A DNA stretch of 37,889 nt from an uncultured Pseudomonadota bacterium (GCA_937123825.1 CAKZKQ010000602.1:1-37889), one strand, 5' to 3'. Numbered from the stretch's first letter, positions 1 through 10,022 are shown. Numbers and translations are program-made. The notes: generated by a model from the letters alone, not told the origin.

Positions 1-300
1 GAGGGGCGGGGGGTGAGCGTGGGAAAGCTTTCCAAGGGGTGGGGGGGGGGTGGGAGGGACTGGGGGGGCTTCCCAAGGGGGGGGGCGGCTTTTCTGGTGG
101 GACTTTTTGAGCGCTTTAGGACATCGGGGACGGGTTTTGGGGCAAAGGTGGGCGGCGATAGCCCGACCGCCTTCAGCGGCCTTGCGAAGTTGAGGGCCAA
201 CGTTGTTGCCATCTGCGAGGGCCGGCAGGGGAGGCGAGCGTTGCCGCCTCCCCTGCCCCCACAAACTCGGGTGGGGCATGGACGTCTGGGAGGGAAGGCA
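1..300 (+). repeat. Intergenic repeat module A, copy 1
   Basis: A G-rich noncoding stretch whose reverse complement reappears at about 31540-31890. Shared landmarks, in order, are GGCTTTCCAAGGGGG-like runs, GGCGGCTTTTCTGGTGG, TTTTGAGCG, AAGGTGGGCGGCGATAGCCCG and a GC hairpin. The hairpin here is CAGGGGAGGC/GCCTCCCCTG at about 223-252. Its GGCGAGCGTTGCCGCC core also occurs at about 2358-2373. Open frames across this stretch are not preserved between copies, so I read it as a noncoding repeat. The left end may lie outside the window. Confidence 0.7.
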
Positions 301-639
301 CGATTGCGCCATTCGGATGACCTGATCGCCCTGCTGGAATGTCTTTCGACTGGACTGCGGGGTGGTGTGGCGAAGTGAACGTTCCCTTTAAATCAATCCA
401 AATGCTGAGGATGTGGTCCATCTGCTGCCCTTCAGTGTTGATTTGGGAGTGTTTTGGACCCATGTTGGTGTCATCAGGGCACAATAAAGGCAGCAATGGG
501 GCATGGATGGGCATGTGGGGCATCACGGAGTGTCTTCCGCTGCGCTCGGAGCACTCTACTTCACGTTGAGACGCCATAATTTGCCCTTGAAGGGCCTCAG
601 CGGGCCATTTAAACGGCTTGCGCACGAAGGAGAAAGGCG
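301..639. other. Intergenic gap, nothing recognised
   Basis: No open frame here has a convincing ribosome binding site or family resemblance. The last 15 bases carry AAGGAG (627-632), which serves the TTG start of the next gene. Confidence 0.5.
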
Positions 640-2313
640 TTGACGGTCGAAAGACGGATCATTGAAGGCACCTGGACGTGCAGTTCTTGCGGGACTGAGA
701 AGATTCTTGGTCGCCACAAGACATGTCCGGCGTGTGGAAACCCGCGCGAATCCGAGGAAATGAGCTTTGACTTTGGCTCAACCAACGCCGACGGCTCTTC
801 CACCGCGCGATCCGTCACCGATAAAGACGCGCTGAAGGCTGCCAAGGCTGGCGCGGACTGGTTTTGTGGGGCGTGTCAGTCTGGAAACCCCGGCAACGTG
901 GACCATTGTCAGTCGTGCGGCGCCTCTCGTCAGGACGCCATGCCTGCCCCGGCCCCAAAACCGGCATACTCGGCCCCCAAGAAGACTTCAAGACGCGTCA
1001 GTATGGGCGCAAAGGGGCTCTTTGGTTCGATTGTGGCCTTTTTTATGGGCAGTTGTTGCCTGTGCAGCGGTGTGACCACGTGGTTGAACCGCCCTGTGGA
1101 GGTCGAGGCGTCGGTTCAAGAGCGCGTTTGGGTGCGCCAGGTCTTTGTCAGGCGCCTAAAAGCCCAAAAAACCAGGGGATGGAAGGACCAACTGCCCAAA
1201 AAGGCGCGCGTTCCGGGCAAAACCACTCGCCAAAAGCTCCGACCGGGGCTGGGGACCCTCCACGAGTGCAAGACGATGACCTGTTGGCCACGTCCTGAGC
1301 CCGGTCAGACGCTCGCCAGGGTCACAGGCCGCCTGTGGGAGCGCACTGCGCGGGTCGATCGGATGGTGTCCAGCACCAAAAGCGGCTGGAAAGACAAGCT
1401 CCCCCCTGCCAATGGGGCCTATCCCGTCGATGGACAAGGCGGACGGACCGGGAGACACGGCACCCCGTCGTGTCATCGCAAGCAACGCACCCCAAAGAAG
1501 TGCCGCACGCGGACCAAACAGGTCGCTTGCGGCACCGAGCGCAAGTGCACCGTCAAAGACAAGGGCAACGGCTTCGCCGAGGAGGTCTGCACCAACCGCA
1601 CGCGCTACTGTTCCGAGTCAGAAGAGGTCTGCACAGACGCCGTTTATGGCCAATGGTGCACCTGGGACCACCTCAACTGGTCCACCGGCACCCCCAAGCG
1701 CACCCGGGGAGAGTTGGACGAACCCCATTGGCCCGAACTGCGCGCCGGTCAACGCCAGCGCCTCGTCCGAACGGCCACCTACACCGTCAAAGTCCAAACC
1801 CTGGCCGGCGTCAACAAGGAGGCCTTTGTCCCCAAGAGCGCCAAAGCCTTCCTCTCCTACGATGTTGGCCAGCAAATCTTCATCCACGACACACACAGCG
1901 CCACCGCCGTCCCCCCAGAACTCATCCGCAAAGACGACGAAGGCGCCATAGACTGCGGCAGCGACATCGCCCCCGACACGCTGACCACACGCGACCAATG
2001 CCACTACGATCTGTGGCGTTGGAAAGAAGAACCCGTCAAAGAAGCCCGCTCATCCAAAGCCGACCCACCCCCCTGGCCCAAAGCAGACCTCGGAGACGAC
2101 GGTCAAAGCGCCAAACGCGCCTGGGCAGAGCTGAACTGGACCTGGGAGCGCGACGACACGCCCGGCGCCATGAAGAGCATCGTGTCCACCAAAGAGGCCA
2201 AAAAATGGCCCCCCGGCTCAACCCTCAAAATCGAAGTCGACGCCGACGCCCGACTCCTCAAACACATCGAGCCGCCCCCCAAAACCCACTCCCCCAAAGA
2301 CCCCACCTGGTAA
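640..2313 (+). CDS. Zinc-finger membrane protein with Cys-rich extracytoplasmic region
   Basis: 557 residues. The TTG start at 640 is chosen because AAGGAG sits 7 bases upstream and the frame begins with a zinc finger. Two RanBP2-like fingers are visible: C14-C17/C29-C32 after GTWTC, and C76-C79/C90-C93 after DWFC. A Pro/Ala linker and one membrane segment (about 126-150) follow. The remaining 400 residues should lie outside the cytoplasm. They contain two WKDxLP motifs, a cluster of about ten Cys near residues 285-345, and a region around YGQWCTWDHLNW and PHWPELRAGQ. That region resembles the C-terminal part of zinc-ribbon membrane proteins I recall from other bacteria, though I cannot name the family with certainty. 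Function unknown. The fingers suggest cytosolic protein or nucleic-acid contact linked to an envelope sensor domain; this is inference. Confidence 0.8.
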   Translation: MTVERRIIEGTWTCSSCGTEKILGRHKTCPACGNPRESEEMSFDFGSTNADGSSTARSVTDKDALKAAKAGADWFCGACQSGNPGNVDHCQSCGASRQDAMPAPAPKPAYSAPKKTSRRVSMGAKGLFGSIVAFFMGSCCLCSGVTTWLNRPVEVEASVQERVWVRQVFVRRLKAQKTRGWKDQLPKKARVPGKTTRQKLRPGLGTLHECKTMTCWPRPEPGQTLARVTGRLWERTARVDRMVSSTKSGWKDKLPPANGAYPVDGQGGRTGRHGTPSCHRKQRTPKKCRTRTKQVACGTERKCTVKDKGNGFAEEVCTNRTRYCSESEEVCTDAVYGQWCTWDHLNWSTGTPKRTRGELDEPHWPELRAGQRQRLVRTATYTVKVQTLAGVNKEAFVPKSAKAFLSYDVGQQIFIHDTHSATAVPPELIRKDDEGAIDCGSDIAPDTLTTRDQCHYDLWRWKEEPVKEARSSKADPPPWPKADLGDDGQSAKRAWAELNWTWERDDTPGAMKSIVSTKEAKKWPPGSTLKIEVDADARLLKHIEPPPKTHSPKDPTW

Positions 2314-2339
2314 GCCCCAAAACCCCACCCCACAGACCT

Positions 2340-2660
2340 CACCCACCAAGACCGGCAGGAAGGCGAGCGTTGCCGCCTCCCCCCACAAGCCGGGCATTCA
2401 CACATGGGCGCACACACCAAGCCCATCAACCCACCAGCCGCACGACCCCACCACCCCAAACGAACCACTTTCGCCTCAATGCCCCACTCGTACCGGCGAA
2501 GCCAAGAACCCACCCATCGCAAATGCCATAAGTGAGCGAAGCGAACGAACCACAAGGAAGCCAAGCGCAGCGCAGGCGACCGAACCAAAAGCCTGCGCAA
2601 GCAGGCGCACCGAAAGCGCAGCGCCAGCAAGCGAACCGCTCTCTCGCAAAGCGAGAGAGC
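2340..2660 (+). repeat. Intergenic repeat: module A tail plus module B, copy 2
   Basis: Positions 2350-2400 repeat the module A hairpin segment (CCGGCAGGAAGGCGAGCG). Positions 2460-2660 form module B, nearly identical to 31920-32120 over the core at 2484-2530 (ACCGGCGAAGCCAAGAACCC, then ATCGCAAATGCCATAAG). Module B continues into irregular AGCGAAGCGAACC strings with a GCCTGC/GCAGGC hairpin (2591-2606). It ends in a perfect CTCTCTCGC-AAA-GCGAGAGAG hairpin (2639-2659), just beyond the stop of the lipoprotein gene on the other strand. Confidence 0.75.
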
Positions 2661-2665
2661 CCAGC

Positions 2666-3154
2666 TCATTCGGCTTCGAAGAAAGCCGAAGGAGCGACCT
2701 CATAGGGGGTGGCGTTGAAGGAGTAGATGGCCTTGTCGTCTTTGGCCATGGTTTGGAGTTTGTCGGCGTAGGCTTCGATGAGGGGCTTGGGGCCGGAGAC
2801 GAGCCAACTGGCCACGTTGCCGTTGGCGTTGAGGTCGACGTAGACCAGAACTTCGCCCAGCTTCCAGGCGCGACCATCGAATTGGCCGATCTCGGCGTTG
2901 AGGTCGAGCGTGGCGTAGAGTTCCTCGGTGGAGTTGAACTTGGCAAAGAGATCCATGCCGAGGTTGCCTTCGGGGCCGGTCCAGAAGAGCTGGTCGGCGA
3001 TCAACTCGGGGCCTTCTTCTTCGGCGGACGCTTCCACGCCGCCCATGGCCTCAGAGGCGCCGTCTGCGCCCTTTTGGACGCTGTTGGTGGAGGCACAGCC
3101 CACGCTCAGCGCTGTGAGGGTGCTCAGGACCAGGAGGTAGACCAGGGTTTTCAT
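2666..3154 (-). CDS. Small lipoprotein, unknown function
   Basis: 162 residues when started at the ATG at 3154, which begins MKTLVYLLVLSTLTALSVGC. That is a classic lipoprotein signal with lipobox LSVGC at residues 17-21. GAAAGG lies about 10 bases upstream. A longer frame exists, but its first 24 residues are Arg-rich and unlike a signal peptide. The mature protein starts Ser/Ala/Glu-rich. It then has a compact domain with LFAKFNSTEELYATLDL, WKLGEVLVYVDLN and ANGNVASWLVSGP, whose alternating pattern suggests beta structure. I do not recognise the family. The gene starts 40 bases after the stop of lysAC on the same strand, so co-transcription is possible. Confidence 0.8.
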   Translation of the reverse strand: MKTLVYLLVLSTLTALSVGCASTNSVQKGADGASEAMGGVEASAEEEGPELIADQLFWTGPEGNLGMDLFAKFNSTEELYATLDLNAEIGQFDGRAWKLGEVLVYVDLNANGNVASWLVSGPKPLIEAYADKLQTMAKDDKAIYSFNATPYEVAPSAFFEAE

Positions 3155-3194
3155 CGATGTTGTACCTTTCGTGTTTCGGTGGCGGCGCGCTCCG

Positions 3195-5828
3195 TCACTG
3201 CTCAACCGACGGGGTGACCTTTTCATGCCCTTGGGGGGTGACGATTACCTCGCGGGCGGGCGGGCGCAGGTTGTAGTGGGAGCTCATGGCGCGGCCGTAG
3301 GCGCCGGCGGTGGCGATCAACAGGATGTCGCCCTCCTCGGTGGGGGGCAGGCGGCGGCGATGTCCAAGGGTGTCGCCGCTTTCGCAGATCGGCCCGACGA
3401 CGTTGTAGACGTCGGTGGCGGGTGCGTCCAGGCGCGTGAGGTTGACGATCTCGTGGAAGGCGCCGTAGAGCGCGGGCCGGATGAGGCTGTTCATGCCGGT
3501 GTTGATGCCGACGTAGCGCACGGAGCCCTTGTCCTTGAGTTGGTTGACGCGGGCCAGCAGGACGCCCGCTTTGGCCACCAGATAGCGGCCGGGCTCGATC
3601 CAGATCTCAAAGCTGGGGTGCGCGGCGCGGAAGGCGGCCAGCGCGTCATCGACGAGCTTCAGATCCATGGCGCGCTGCTCCAGCCGCTCGGGCACGCCCA
3701 GGCCGCCGCCCAGGTCGAGGAGCTTGACGCTGGGGAAGCGCTGGGCGACCTGCGAGAGGATGAGCGCCGTTTGGGCCCACTCTTCGGGGCTCTGGATGCC
3801 GCTGCCGGTGTGGGCGTGGAGGCCGATGATCTGAACGTTGTGCGCTTCGACCAGTTCTTGGAGCCGGTCGAACTGGACGGGGGCGACGCCGAACTTGGAC
3901 TGCGCGCCGGCGGTCTTGACGTAGTCGTGGTGCCCTTTGCCCTGGCCGGGGTCGATGCGGACCAGGACCTGGCGGCCGGCAAAGACCTCGGGCCACTGCT
4001 CCAACGGGTGGAGGTTGTCGAGCGTCACCCAGACGCCGTGCTCAAAGGCGGCCTCGTACTCCTGGCGCGGGGCAAAGTTGGGGGTGAAGATGACGCGCTG
4101 GCGGTCGATCTGGGGGAAGAGCGTCAGGACGCGCTCCAGCTCTCCGGGCGAAACGCACTCAAAACCAATCCCCAGCGCCTCAAACTGGCGCAAAATGCCT
4201 TCGCAGGGGTTGGCCTTCATTGCAAAGAAGACCTTGTCGACGGATTTGAGCGCGGTCAGGCTGGTGGCGGCGTCGTTGAGCGCCTGCTCGTCGTAGGCGT
4301 AGAGCGGGGACTGGGTCTGGGCCATGTCCAGCAGCGCCTCACGGCGCACCTTCCACCAGGGAGACTGTCCCGGCGGCAGGAGCGGGGCCGGGGTCTGGGG
4401 GGCAAAGAGGTCTTGCCAACTTGGTCCAAAGGTCTGATCGACGATCTGGGCGTCAAAAAGGAGCGTGTGAAGCTCTTTGGTGAGGCGATCGGCGTGATCT
4501 TCATCGACGACGAAGCTCAGGTTGAGGTCACTGGCGGCCTGGGAGAGCAGGTGCACCTGCAATTCTTCAAAGACCGAGAGCGCCGGGCCGAGCTTGTGCA
4601 GGATCGCGCGGATGTTGCGCCCCACCAGGCTGATCGCCGAGCACGGGCCGATCACCTTCACGCGGCAGTGCGAGGCCAGATCGTCGCGCAGCGACTCTAG
4701 CACGGCATCCGAGATCGTGTTGGAGGCCGGGTCGAGCGAGACCGTGACGTTCATCTCGGAGGTCGAGACCAGATCGATCGACAGGCCGTGCTCCTTGAAA
4801 CAGGCAAAGATGTCGGCCAAAAAGCCCACCTGCTGCCACATCCCCGGCGTGTCCATGACCACCAGCGTCAGGTGATCCTTGGTCGAGATCGCCTTGACCT
4901 TGGGGGTCGCGTCCGCGCTCTGATGCGAAATCACCGTCCCCGGCAGCTCAGGCCGGGTCGTGCAGCGCACGTGCAGCGGGATCCCGTGACGGCGCATGGG
5001 CGGAATGCAGCGCGGGTGCAGCACCTTGGCCCCCGTCGAGGCAATCTCCTGAGCCTCATCGTAGCTCAACGACCGCAGCAGGCGCGCGCTCTGCAACTGG
5101 CGCGGGTTGGCCGTGAACATGCCCGGCACGTCGGTCCAGATCTCACAGCGCGCCGCGCCAAGCCGCGCCGCAAAGTACGACGCCGAGGTGTCCGACCCGC
5201 CGCGACCCAACAAGACCGTCTCGTCGGCCTCGTTGTGCGCAATAAAGCCCTGGGTCAAGATCACCTCCGCCCCCAGCGCCTCAAAACGCCCCTGAAGCGC
5301 CTCATCGGCGTGATCATCGCACGCCGCCGAGGTGTAGAGCCGCCACTTGTCCTCTCCGGGGTGCGCCACGCTGCGCAAACACTCGCGCGCGTCCACCCAG
5401 GCCAGCGACCCCAGCCCCTGCGCCCGCAAAAACGCTGCCCCCAGGCGCGTCGACATCAGCTCGCCGCACGACATCACCTGCGCATGGAGCCTCGGGCTGA
5501 CCTCCTGGGTCAAAGACGCCCCCAGCGCCAAACGGCGCAGCCGCTCCAGCTCGCCGCCGATCTCGGCCTCCATGTCCACGCCCATCTCGTCGGCCAAGAC
5601 CTGATGGCGCGCCACGATCCCGTCCAAAATGTCCTGGTGGTTGCCCAGCGGCGCCTGTTTCAAGAGCGCCTCCAGGTTGTTGGAGATCCCGCTGACCGCA
5701 GAACACACCACCACAGGGCGCAGGCCCTCGGCCTGACGCGCCCTGATCTGCTCGCCGATCGACTCCCAACGGGCCCGCGTCGCAACGCTCGTCCCACCAA
5801 ACTTCAGCACAACCCACTGACCGGACAT
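3195..5828 (-). CDS. lysAC: Bifunctional aspartate kinase / diaminopimelate decarboxylase
   Basis: 877 residues joining the first and last enzymes of lysine synthesis. The N-terminal aspartokinase half has the KFGGTS signature (9-14), a kinase core to about residue 300 with GFIAHNEADETVLLGRGGSD-type substrate residues, and ACT-type regulatory segments to about 460. From about 480 a type III PLP fold follows. It contains FFAMKANP (PLP lysine), HAHTGSG, the LDLGGGLGVP phosphate loop, the EPGRYLV motif and the CESGDTLG active-site cysteine. All key residues are present. Such fusions are known, for example in Xanthomonas. The ATG at 5828 has a GGGAGG-like ribosome site. It is divergent from moxR across 180 bases. 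I saw no lysine riboswitch there. Confidence 0.95.
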   Translation of the reverse strand: MSGQWVVLKFGGTSVATRARWESIGEQIRARQAEGLRPVVVCSAVSGISNNLEALLKQAPLGNHQDILDGIVARHQVLADEMGVDMEAEIGGELERLRRLALGASLTQEVSPRLHAQVMSCGELMSTRLGAAFLRAQGLGSLAWVDARECLRSVAHPGEDKWRLYTSAACDDHADEALQGRFEALGAEVILTQGFIAHNEADETVLLGRGGSDTSASYFAARLGAARCEIWTDVPGMFTANPRQLQSARLLRSLSYDEAQEIASTGAKVLHPRCIPPMRRHGIPLHVRCTTRPELPGTVISHQSADATPKVKAISTKDHLTLVVMDTPGMWQQVGFLADIFACFKEHGLSIDLVSTSEMNVTVSLDPASNTISDAVLESLRDDLASHCRVKVIGPCSAISLVGRNIRAILHKLGPALSVFEELQVHLLSQAASDLNLSFVVDEDHADRLTKELHTLLFDAQIVDQTFGPSWQDLFAPQTPAPLLPPGQSPWWKVRREALLDMAQTQSPLYAYDEQALNDAATSLTALKSVDKVFFAMKANPCEGILRQFEALGIGFECVSPGELERVLTLFPQIDRQRVIFTPNFAPRQEYEAAFEHGVWVTLDNLHPLEQWPEVFAGRQVLVRIDPGQGKGHHDYVKTAGAQSKFGVAPVQFDRLQELVEAHNVQIIGLHAHTGSGIQSPEEWAQTALILSQVAQRFPSVKLLDLGGGLGVPERLEQRAMDLKLVDDALAAFRAAHPSFEIWIEPGRYLVAKAGVLLARVNQLKDKGSVRYVGINTGMNSLIRPALYGAFHEIVNLTRLDAPATDVYNVVGPICESGDTLGHRRRLPPTEEGDILLIATAGAYGRAMSSHYNLRPPAREVIVTPQGHEKVTPSVEQ

Positions 5829-6008
5829 TTCCTGCCTCCCGACCTCATCTGTACACCGCCGACAGCCCCACCAAAAGCTCGGCGCACGACATTTCTGGCC
5901 CGTTGTCCCCAGGTAAAGGGAATGAACTTGGCCGGGGATATACTTGCCTGGGTGTGATGGTGTAAAGAGTCTGGGACGCCTTCAAGAGCGCCCACAAGGG
6001 AGGAGACC

Positions 6009-7022
<1,014 letters not shown>

Positions 7023-7090
7023 AAGAACCCCTGCAAACGATGAAGTACCGTCCCATATCGAGCTGTATTGAGAGGGTGCAGGTGGCCGCC

Positions 7091-7831
7091 ATGCCGTTTG
7101 TGGGCATGCGCGTGGCCTGGGTGATCTTTCTGGCCGCGGCGCTGATGACGCTGAGCGCCTGTGAGCAGCCCATTGAGGAAGAACAGGAGCCGCCGCTGCG
7201 CTCGCTGCTCTACACCGAGTCGCCGGGCTACAAACCCGCCAAGGCCATCGAACTGGAGAAGCACCTGCTGTCCTTCTACAGCGAAAACAACCGCCTGCCG
7301 TCGGCCACCGAGTCGGCCCAGATGCTGGCGGAGCAACAAGCACTGGAGTCGGACAAGAAACCGGATGCCAAGGAGGTCTTGGAGGCGCTGATGCCTGAGG
7401 GCGAGCTTGATTTGACGGCGATGGACCCGATGGACGTGCCGGTGCCGTCGAGCAAACCGAAGCTGAACATCCCGCTGCGGTCGCCCGAGCGCGTGGCCGA
7501 GACGGTCTTCAAGGCGCTCATCACCCAGGACCCGGACCTTTATGACCACGCCTTGATCGACGCCGAGGGCTTGATCGCGTTGGCGAAGATCAAGCAGAGC
7601 ACCGCCGACAAGCGCGCGGCCTCTTTGAGGCGCAAAGCGGCGCGGACTTTCAAGGATTTTCACCCTGGCAACGCCTCGGAGGCTCCCGAAGGGGGTTTGG
7701 CGTCGCGTTTGGCGCTCAAAGACGTCAGCATTGGCCGTGCGGCCACGCTCTGGGGCAAGGATCCGGGCGAAGGCGACGAGGTGGTGCAGTACTGGAACAA
7801 CTCGATGACCTTGAAGTTGATCCAGGGCTAG
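7091..7831 (+). CDS. Envelope lipoprotein, first part of a gene split by TAG
   Basis: 246 residues from the ATG at 7091, giving MPFVGMRVAWVIFLAAALMTLSAC, a lipoprotein signal with lipobox LSAC. AGGTGG lies 5 bases upstream. An in-frame ATG at 7040 would add 17 residues before the signal. The mature part is acidic and contains a helical stretch with SPGYKPAKAIELEKHLLSFY and a folded segment from about residue 140. It ends YWNNSMTLKLIQG at a TAG. The next codons continue the same frame with no loss of protein-like sequence (see the 7829-7831 and 7862-8581 entries), so this is probably one domain cut in two. Family not recognised. It lies 68 bases after moxR and is likely co-transcribed. Confidence 0.72.
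   Translation: MPFVGMRVAWVIFLAAALMTLSACEQPIEEEQEPPLRSLLYTESPGYKPAKAIELEKHLLSFYSENNRLPSATESAQMLAEQQALESDKKPDAKEVLEALMPEGELDLTAMDPMDVPVPSSKPKLNIPLRSPERVAETVFKALITQDPDLYDHALIDAEGLIALAKIKQSTADKRAASLRRKAARTFKDFHPGNASEAPEGGLASRLALKDVSIGRAATLWGKDPGEGDEVVQYWNNSMTLKLIQG
7829..7831 (+). other. In-frame amber codon interrupting one long reading frame
   Basis: The frames 7040-7828 and 7832-8581 are the same frame, separated only by TAG. Reading through gives TLKLIQG-[TAG]-EGQGPETIFTVNLGRMLKT, which looks like continuous beta-strand sequence. It could be a nonsense mutation, a sequencing error or a recoded stop. Confidence 0.75.
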
Positions 7832-7861
7832 GAAGGTCAGGGGCCGGAGACCATTTTCACG

Positions 7862-8581
7862 GTGAATCTGGGGCGAATGTTGAAGACGCCCGGTGGGGAA
7901 TGGCGTATGGCGGCGGCGCCGACGGTTTCGGCGGCGTTTAAGGCCTATTTGCGCTCGGGTTTCCACATGAAAGCCGAGTTGATGACGCCCGAACACCACC
8001 CTTTTCCGCTCTCGGTGGGCAACTTCTGGCGTTATCGGGTCAAACGGGCCAGTCGCAACGGCGAGCCCCTTCGCGGCGAGGACGGTGAACCAATGGTGGA
8101 GGAAATCCGCATTGAGGTGACCGACGTGAAGAAGTTTGATGGGTACCGCGTGGTGACCTTGCGGCGCCAGCGCAAGCACGAGCGCACCCGCAGCGACAAG
8201 TTGCGCTACCTGGTGACGCCCAAGAGGCTCTATCATTGCTCGAATTTTTGCCGTTACAAGAGCCGAGACATGAACTTTATGCTCGGTTACGTGCGCACGC
8301 AGACGCCGCTGCTGATTTTCCCGGTCAAGCGGGGCCAATCGTGGAAGGCAGGAGGCGTGATTTCGGGCAAGGGGCGCTACACGGTGCGTCCACAGACGGA
8401 GTTGGCGACCGTTCCGGCCGGTGAGTTCAACGACGCGCTGGTGATCAGCGGCCGTCGGGGCCAGAATTACGTCACGCGCTACTTCAAGCAGGGCATTGGC
8501 ATCATCCAACGCGTCACCCGAGGCCCCAGCGACACCCGCGTTGAGGAGTTGATCGAGTATCGCATCCTGACGACGGAGTGA
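7862..8581 (+). CDS. Second part of the TAG-split envelope gene
   Basis: 239 residues if started at the GTG at 7862. GGAG lies about 14 bases upstream, which is too far for a strong ribosome site. The true continuation starts at 7832, right after the amber codon. The region contains HPFPLSVGNFWRYRVKRASRNG, a motif of lipoproteins and secreted proteins that begin a beta-domain with 'P...G..W.Y'. It also has EEIRIEVTDVKKFDGYRVVTLRR, a YLVTPKRLYHCSNFCRY segment with two Cys, FPVKRGQSWKAGG and VPAGEFNDALVI. The late motifs match a generic fold seen in many lipoproteins that bind or measure something in the periplasm; no function can be assigned. It has no signal peptide of its own, which supports it being a fragment rather than an independent gene. 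Confidence 0.65.
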   Translation: MNLGRMLKTPGGEWRMAAAPTVSAAFKAYLRSGFHMKAELMTPEHHPFPLSVGNFWRYRVKRASRNGEPLRGEDGEPMVEEIRIEVTDVKKFDGYRVVTLRRQRKHERTRSDKLRYLVTPKRLYHCSNFCRYKSRDMNFMLGYVRTQTPLLIFPVKRGQSWKAGGVISGKGRYTVRPQTELATVPAGEFNDALVISGRRGQNYVTRYFKQGIGIIQRVTRGPSDTRVEELIEYRILTTE

Positions 8582-8853
8582 TTGGCCGCCCAAACGGGCG
8601 AGAAAGGGCCGCCGCAGGGCGTTTGGGCCTGGCGGCGAGCGCAGCGAGCGGGCCAAAGGCGGCCCGTTGCCTCGAATTTGGTGGGAAAGTCCATACCAAA
8701 GTGCAGATGAAAGGCTTGCTTTGAGGCGAGCAATAACGGACGGCAGCAGCCTCGGGACGAGCGAAGCTGTGGCAGCGCCACCGCGAGTGAGTTCCGTGGT
8801 TGCTGACGCCGTTAGGGCCGTCACAAAGTCAGTCGGGCGTCTGCACTTTGGTA
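8582..8853. other. Convergent intergenic region with inverted repeats
   Basis: No gene seen. It has small hairpins near the upstream stop, CGCCC-AAA-CGGGCG-like (about 8587-8600) and CGGGCC/GGCCCG (about 8649-8666). It also has an imperfect long inverted repeat, TAACGG...GCAGCA against TTGCTGACGCCGTTA (about 8733-8816). The GCGAGCGCAGCGAGCGGGCC string resembles module B of the intergenic repeats only loosely. None has a T-tract typical of an intrinsic terminator. Confidence 0.4.
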
Positions 8854-9906
8854 TCAGTTGGCGGCACCTTTGGAGGGTGTTTGCACCTCAAAGTCGCCTG
8901 TGCCGTCGGGTGCACGGCCAAGGCTCATGTCCTCAACCATATCGCCATCGGACCAACTGACAGCCTCGACCAGTTGCCCGGCGCTGTCGTAGAGGTAGAT
9001 GGCGTCTGCACCGCTGAATCCAAAGGTGTAGTCGGTGCCTTGTTCGAGCACCAGGAAGTCACCGGGGTCCAGGACCATGTCGGGGAAGGCGACGATGTGT
9101 GCGGGGTCATCATCGGTCATGGTCCAACCGGCCACATCGACCGGGTCCTGGCTGGCGTTGATCAGTTCAACCCAGTCGTTGCCTTGCGCTGAGTGGAGCG
9201 CCAGGACCTCGTTGACCTTGACGCCTGCGTCCACCACCACGTCCATCTCGCTCGGCTCGGTGCGGCAGGCCGCCGAGCAGCCGTCGCCGGACTCCACGTT
9301 GCCGTCGTCGCACTGCTCGTCACCGTCCGCTTGTGCGTCGCCGCAGGTGGCCGCGCCTCGGTTGTCCTGGTTGGCTTGCTCGGGTGTGGGTGAGTCGAGC
9401 GTTTTAAAGGGACCGCTCGCGTCGGGAAAGCGCCCGTAACTCTTCCCCGCAGGGATCTGCCCCTCTTTCCATTCGACCTGATCGACGACCTCGCCGCTCT
9501 CAGTCGAGAGAATGACCGTCTCTTCGCCGCCAAGCCTGAAACCCACGGTTTCCAGGCTGATGTCCACGCGCACAAACGCCCCGGGTTCCACCGTGAGGCC
9601 AGCCAGAAAGACGCCGCGGCCAAGATCTTCGGGGTCGTCGCTGATCCGAAAGTCGGCCAGCGACACGGGCTCATCGCCGTTGTTGTGGAGTTCAATCCAG
9701 TCTGGCGACTGGGCCGCCGTGAGTTCGTTGATCCACAGCCCCTTTTCGACGGTCCCGTTGTTCTGGTCTGCGGCGTCGTCGGAACAGGCGGCCATGGTCA
9801 AGCCAAGGGCGGCCATGGCAGGGATGAGCCATATTGGGCCTGCGCCGGTGTTGCGACGGACGACTTTGAGGGCATCAAGGTGGTGTGATTGTTGGGATTT
9901 GTTCAT
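8854..9906 (-). CDS. Lipoprotein with two lamin-tail-like domains and a Cys-rich repeat
   Basis: 350 residues from the ATG at 9906; a TTG at 9924 in the same frame is less likely. A long N-region precedes a hydrophobic segment, PIWLIPAMAALGLTMAAC, with lipobox MAAC. Domain 1 starts LWINELTAAQSPDWIELHNNGDEPVSLADFRISDD, and domain 2 starts VKVNEVLALHSAQGNDWVELINASQDPVDVAGWTMTDDD. Both match the lamin-tail (LTD) pattern of NE...DWVEL.N. Between them is a CGDAQADGDEQCDDGNVESG-type repeat continuing to DGCSAACRTE, the myxobacterial cysteine-rich repeat. LTD domains are common in secreted surface proteins and nucleases, but no enzyme domain is present here, so a surface-binding role is inferred. 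It lies 116 bases downstream of the thioredoxin-like gene on the same strand. Confidence 0.87.
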   Translation of the reverse strand: MNKSQQSHHLDALKVVRRNTGAGPIWLIPAMAALGLTMAACSDDAADQNNGTVEKGLWINELTAAQSPDWIELHNNGDEPVSLADFRISDDPEDLGRGVFLAGLTVEPGAFVRVDISLETVGFRLGGEETVILSTESGEVVDQVEWKEGQIPAGKSYGRFPDASGPFKTLDSPTPEQANQDNRGAATCGDAQADGDEQCDDGNVESGDGCSAACRTEPSEMDVVVDAGVKVNEVLALHSAQGNDWVELINASQDPVDVAGWTMTDDDPAHIVAFPDMVLDPGDFLVLEQGTDYTFGFSGADAIYLYDSAGQLVEAVSWSDGDMVEDMSLGRAPDGTGDFEVQTPSKGAAN

Positions 9907-10022
9907 GTGGAGCCTGATCTGCAAACGATGAAGCCATCACGCACGATGTGCGCGGGCATGAACAAAGCTTATGGCCGTGCATTGGAGACTTCAAGGCGCA
10001 GGCGGTGAGCTTTTGGGCTGGT

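Noticed and set aside
13..378. Open frame over the G-rich left end
   Set aside because: Low-complexity Gly/Arg-rich product in repeat DNA whose frame is not kept in the other copy.
5920..5950. Sigma-54-like TTGGCC...TTGCC before moxR
   Set aside because: The spacing between the boxes is four bases too long.
5829..6008. Lysine riboswitch upstream of lysAC
   Set aside because: No lysine-riboswitch-like conserved segments seen, and the region is too short for one plus an expression platform.
7031..9933. Identical CTGCAAACGATGAAG at 7031-7045 and 9919-9933
   Set aside because: A single short match in unrelated settings and without extended similarity; probably chance.
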